Source of the DNA: Streptomyces monashensis
GTDB lineage: Bacteria; Actinomycetota; Actinomycetes; Streptomycetales; Streptomycetaceae
Length of the DNA: 64,000 nt
Assembly (NCBI RefSeq): GCF_001866665.1
Contig: NZ_MLYO01000065.1
Span: 1-64,000, forward strand
Reading direction: 5' to 3'
Shown piece after piece: positions 62,278 to 64,000 of this stretch (position 1 is the first letter of the stretch; each line of letters begins with the position of its first letter). Made by a program: the position numbers and the translations under genes. Below the pieces are notes generated by a model. The model made no database searches and was not told the origin of the DNA. It saw nothing but the letters and a program-made list of their open reading frames with translations.

Positions 62278-62949
62278 TCACGGGGCCCCGGTGTCCCGAG
62301 CGTCATCCGTCCGGAACGCGATCTGCGCGGTGACCGAGACCACGCCGTCGACGCCGCGGCACAACTGCTCGATGACCGGGATCAGACTCCTGTGCTCCAC
62401 CGTGCCCGCAAGGGCAACCCGACCATCACGCACCTCCGCGGTCACGTCCCTCGGATCGAGCCCCAAGGTGCGCCGCAGAACGTCTCCGGTGATCTCCTCG
62501 CGGATGGCGTCGTCACGGCGAAGGAAGACCCGCAGCAGATCACCACGACTGACGATGCCGAGCAGCCGATCGGCATCGTCGACCACGGGCAGGCGTTTGA
62601 CATTCTGCGATTCCATGAGGCGGGCAGCCTCGACCACGGTCCACTCGGGCCGGGCGCACACCGCGGGAGCGGACATCAGTTCCTCGGCCCGGGATCCCTC
62701 CGCCTTGGCACGTTCCCAGGCCTCCAGATGCGGAATGGGGGTCCTGCCGGTCGGGTCGGCCTGGTCGGCGCTCTTGCGCAGCAGGTCGGCCTCGGACACC
62801 ACGCCCATCGGACGGTCGAGCTCGTCCACCACGGGTACGGCGGTGACGTCGTTCTCTTCCAGCAGCCTGACGAGCTCCTTGAACGGCGTGGCGGGCCGTG
62901 CCCGGACGACGTCCCGGGACATGAGCTCCTCGACTGTTCGGTGGTGCAT
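62278..62949 (-). CDS. CBS-BON domain protein
   Basis: 223 residues: CBS (VEELMSRDVVRARPATPFKELVRLLEENDVTAVPVVDELDRPMGVVSEADLL; AEELMSAPAVCARPEWTVVEAARLMESQNVKRLPVVDDADRLLGIVSRGDLLRVFLRRDD) and BON (VTAEVRDGRVALAGTVEHRSLIPVI). The ATG at 62949 follows GGGAGGCACC. It converges with the DUF1876 gene and diverges from the triple-domain fusion. Confidence 0.87.
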   Translation of the reverse strand: MHHRTVEELMSRDVVRARPATPFKELVRLLEENDVTAVPVVDELDRPMGVVSEADLLRKSADQADPTGRTPIPHLEAWERAKAEGSRAEELMSAPAVCARPEWTVVEAARLMESQNVKRLPVVDDADRLLGIVSRGDLLRVFLRRDDAIREEITGDVLRRTLGLDPRDVTAEVRDGRVALAGTVEHRSLIPVIEQLCRGVDGVVSVTAQIAFRTDDARDTGAP

Positions 62950-63065
62950 GGTGCCTCCCGGGTGCGGGACACCCACCGCGCGGATACGAGGCCGCCGCCC
63001 CGTGCGGCGGTGCGGCCCGCGTGGCAGGTTGGATACAGCACCATTCTGAGGAGAGGGCGGCGACC

Positions 63066-63986
63066 ATGCGAGCTCACCTCGGCGACCAACTCGTCATCGA
63101 GAGTCCGGCGACCGGCGTAGCCAGGCGCGACGGCGAGATCGTCGGACTCCACCACGACGACGGAACACCCCCCTACGACGTGCGCTGGTCGGACACGGAC
63201 GATGTGACGCTCGTGTTTCCCGGCCCGGACGCCCACATACGCCATCTCGAGCACGAGCAGCCCCCGGGGGTGGGCGAGGCGCCGCCGACAACCGGCGAGG
63301 CGGCGGCCGCGTCCACGGTGACCAGACCGGCCGGGACGGGCAATCCCGGCGACATCGGCCGGCGGGTGGCCGTCGAACGCCGAAGGAGCGGACTGAGCCG
63401 AGAGGAGACAGCCGGCCGCGCGCGAATGTCGCCCTACTATCTGGCCTATCTGGAGGAAAAGCCCGCCGATCCGACCTTGGCGACGCTCATCAGGCTGGCC
63501 GACGCGCTGGGCACCTCGGTCGCCGCACTGCGTGGCGGAGGCATCGATCTCCCGCCCGGTCAGGGCCACGCACTGCTCCACCCCCAGCTTCGGGACCTCA
63601 GCCCGCAGGAGTGCCGCACCCTGCTCTCCACGCACGGGGTGGGGCGGGTCGCGGTGGCGACGGCCGACGGCCGCCCGGCGGTCGTCCCGGTCAACTACGA
63701 AGTCGTCGATGACGCCATCGTCTTCCGGACCGCGCCCGACTCTGTGACGGCGGCGGCAGCGGAGACGGAGGTCGCCTTCGAGGTCGACCACGTGGACGAC
63801 ACCCTGAGTCAGGGCTGGAGCGTGCTGGCCGTCGGACCGGCACGTGTGGTGACGGACCCCGAGGCTGTACGCAGGCTCGCCCAACGCGCGCACACCACGC
63901 CGTGGGCGGGCGGCGCGCGCGAGATGTGGGTGTCGATCGAGCCCACCAACCTCACGGGCCGCCGGATCACCCCTGCCGATCAGTAG
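63066..63986 (+). CDS. DUF1918-XRE-PPOX triple-domain fusion protein
   Basis: 306 residues. The N-terminal DUF1918 domain (1-60, MRAHLGDQLVIESPATGVARRDGEIVGLHHDDGTPPYDVRWSDTDDVTLVFPGPDAHIRH) is followed by a Pro/Ala/Thr linker. The XRE-type HTH (about 95-150) reads IGRRVAVERRRSGLSREETAGRARMSPYYLAYLEEKPADPTLATLIRLADALGTSVAALRG. The C-terminal PPOX flavin/split-barrel domain (about 175-300) reads ECRTLLSTHGVGRVAVATADGRPAVVPVNYEVVDDAIVFRTAPDS ... GWSVLAVGPARVV. This suggests a regulator whose DNA binding is coupled to a bound flavin or haem. ATG at 63066 with GGAGAGGGCGG upstream. Both outer domains occur as separate proteins in the island. Confidence 0.87.
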   Translation: MRAHLGDQLVIESPATGVARRDGEIVGLHHDDGTPPYDVRWSDTDDVTLVFPGPDAHIRHLEHEQPPGVGEAPPTTGEAAAASTVTRPAGTGNPGDIGRRVAVERRRSGLSREETAGRARMSPYYLAYLEEKPADPTLATLIRLADALGTSVAALRGGGIDLPPGQGHALLHPQLRDLSPQECRTLLSTHGVGRVAVATADGRPAVVPVNYEVVDDAIVFRTAPDSVTAAAAETEVAFEVDHVDDTLSQGWSVLAVGPARVVTDPEAVRRLAQRAHTTPWAGGAREMWVSIEPTNLTGRRITPADQ

Positions 63987-64000
63987 ACGGTCATGGCTCG

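Overview
The window looks like Streptomyces or a close actinobacterial relative. GC is very high with strong third-position bias, GTG starts and 4-nt ATGA/GTGA overlaps are common, and purine-rich GGAGG-type ribosome sites precede most genes. A cluster of insertion sequences at the left end and the stress-gene content suggest an accessory, possibly chromosome-arm, location; that placement is inference.

Layout. (1) 1-5.2 kb is an IS graveyard: an IS110 transposase C-terminus, a frameshifted IS256 transposase, an IS3-type transposase split by a complete IS30 element with visible terminal inverted repeats, and an ISL3 remnant. (2) 5.2-7.2 kb holds an aromatic-type flavin monooxygenase and a tiny secreted Gly/Trp/His/Asp-repeat protein. 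(3) 7.6-13.9 kb is a run of broken genes: cation-efflux, transposase, universal stress protein (USP), [NiFe]-hydrogenase large and small subunits, a NuoF-like piece, a metal P-type ATPase and a metallo-beta-lactamase-fold N-terminus. Several are decayed relatives of better-preserved genes further right. (4) 14.2-64 kb is a dense, nearly intact stress/dormancy island.

The island resembles the Mycobacterium tuberculosis DosR regulon and the Streptomyces OsdR regulon family by family: a DosR/OsdR-type response regulator, many USPs, CBS and CBS-BON proteins, Rv1733c-like membrane proteins, an Hsp20, an Acg-type nitroreductase, a CtpF-like P2-type ATPase, a nicotinate phosphoribosyltransferase, DUF1918 and DUF1876 proteins, PPOX-fold proteins and an Rv2004c-like kinase/ATPase. 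To this set are added pyruvate phosphate dikinase, a complete nine-gene A/V-type ATPase operon, a group 3b-type [NiFe]-hydrogenase operon with its maturation protease, a P1B-5-like ATPase fused to a hemerythrin domain (frameshifted here), a TrkA pair, and an acyl-CoA synthetase-pyruvate dehydrogenase E1alpha/E1beta/E2-acyl carrier protein operon.

The main new observation is a recurring imperfect palindrome, roughly GGGaCC-N3/4-GGcCCC, at seventeen places in intergenic DNA. It usually lies 55-120 nt upstream of start codons, including those of the regulator itself, the A/V-ATPase, hydrogenase, P1B-ATPase and acs-pdh operons. It resembles the mycobacterial DosR box (GGGAC-N4-GTCCC) and is the likely wiring of the island. 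A consistent reading is an oxygen/redox-responsive survival module: protein and metal protection, potassium and pyridine-nucleotide balance, H2/NAD(P)H redox exchange, proton or sodium ATPase activity, and re-routing of pyruvate, acetate and PEP. No sensor kinase, tRNA, rRNA or CRISPR array was recognised in the window.
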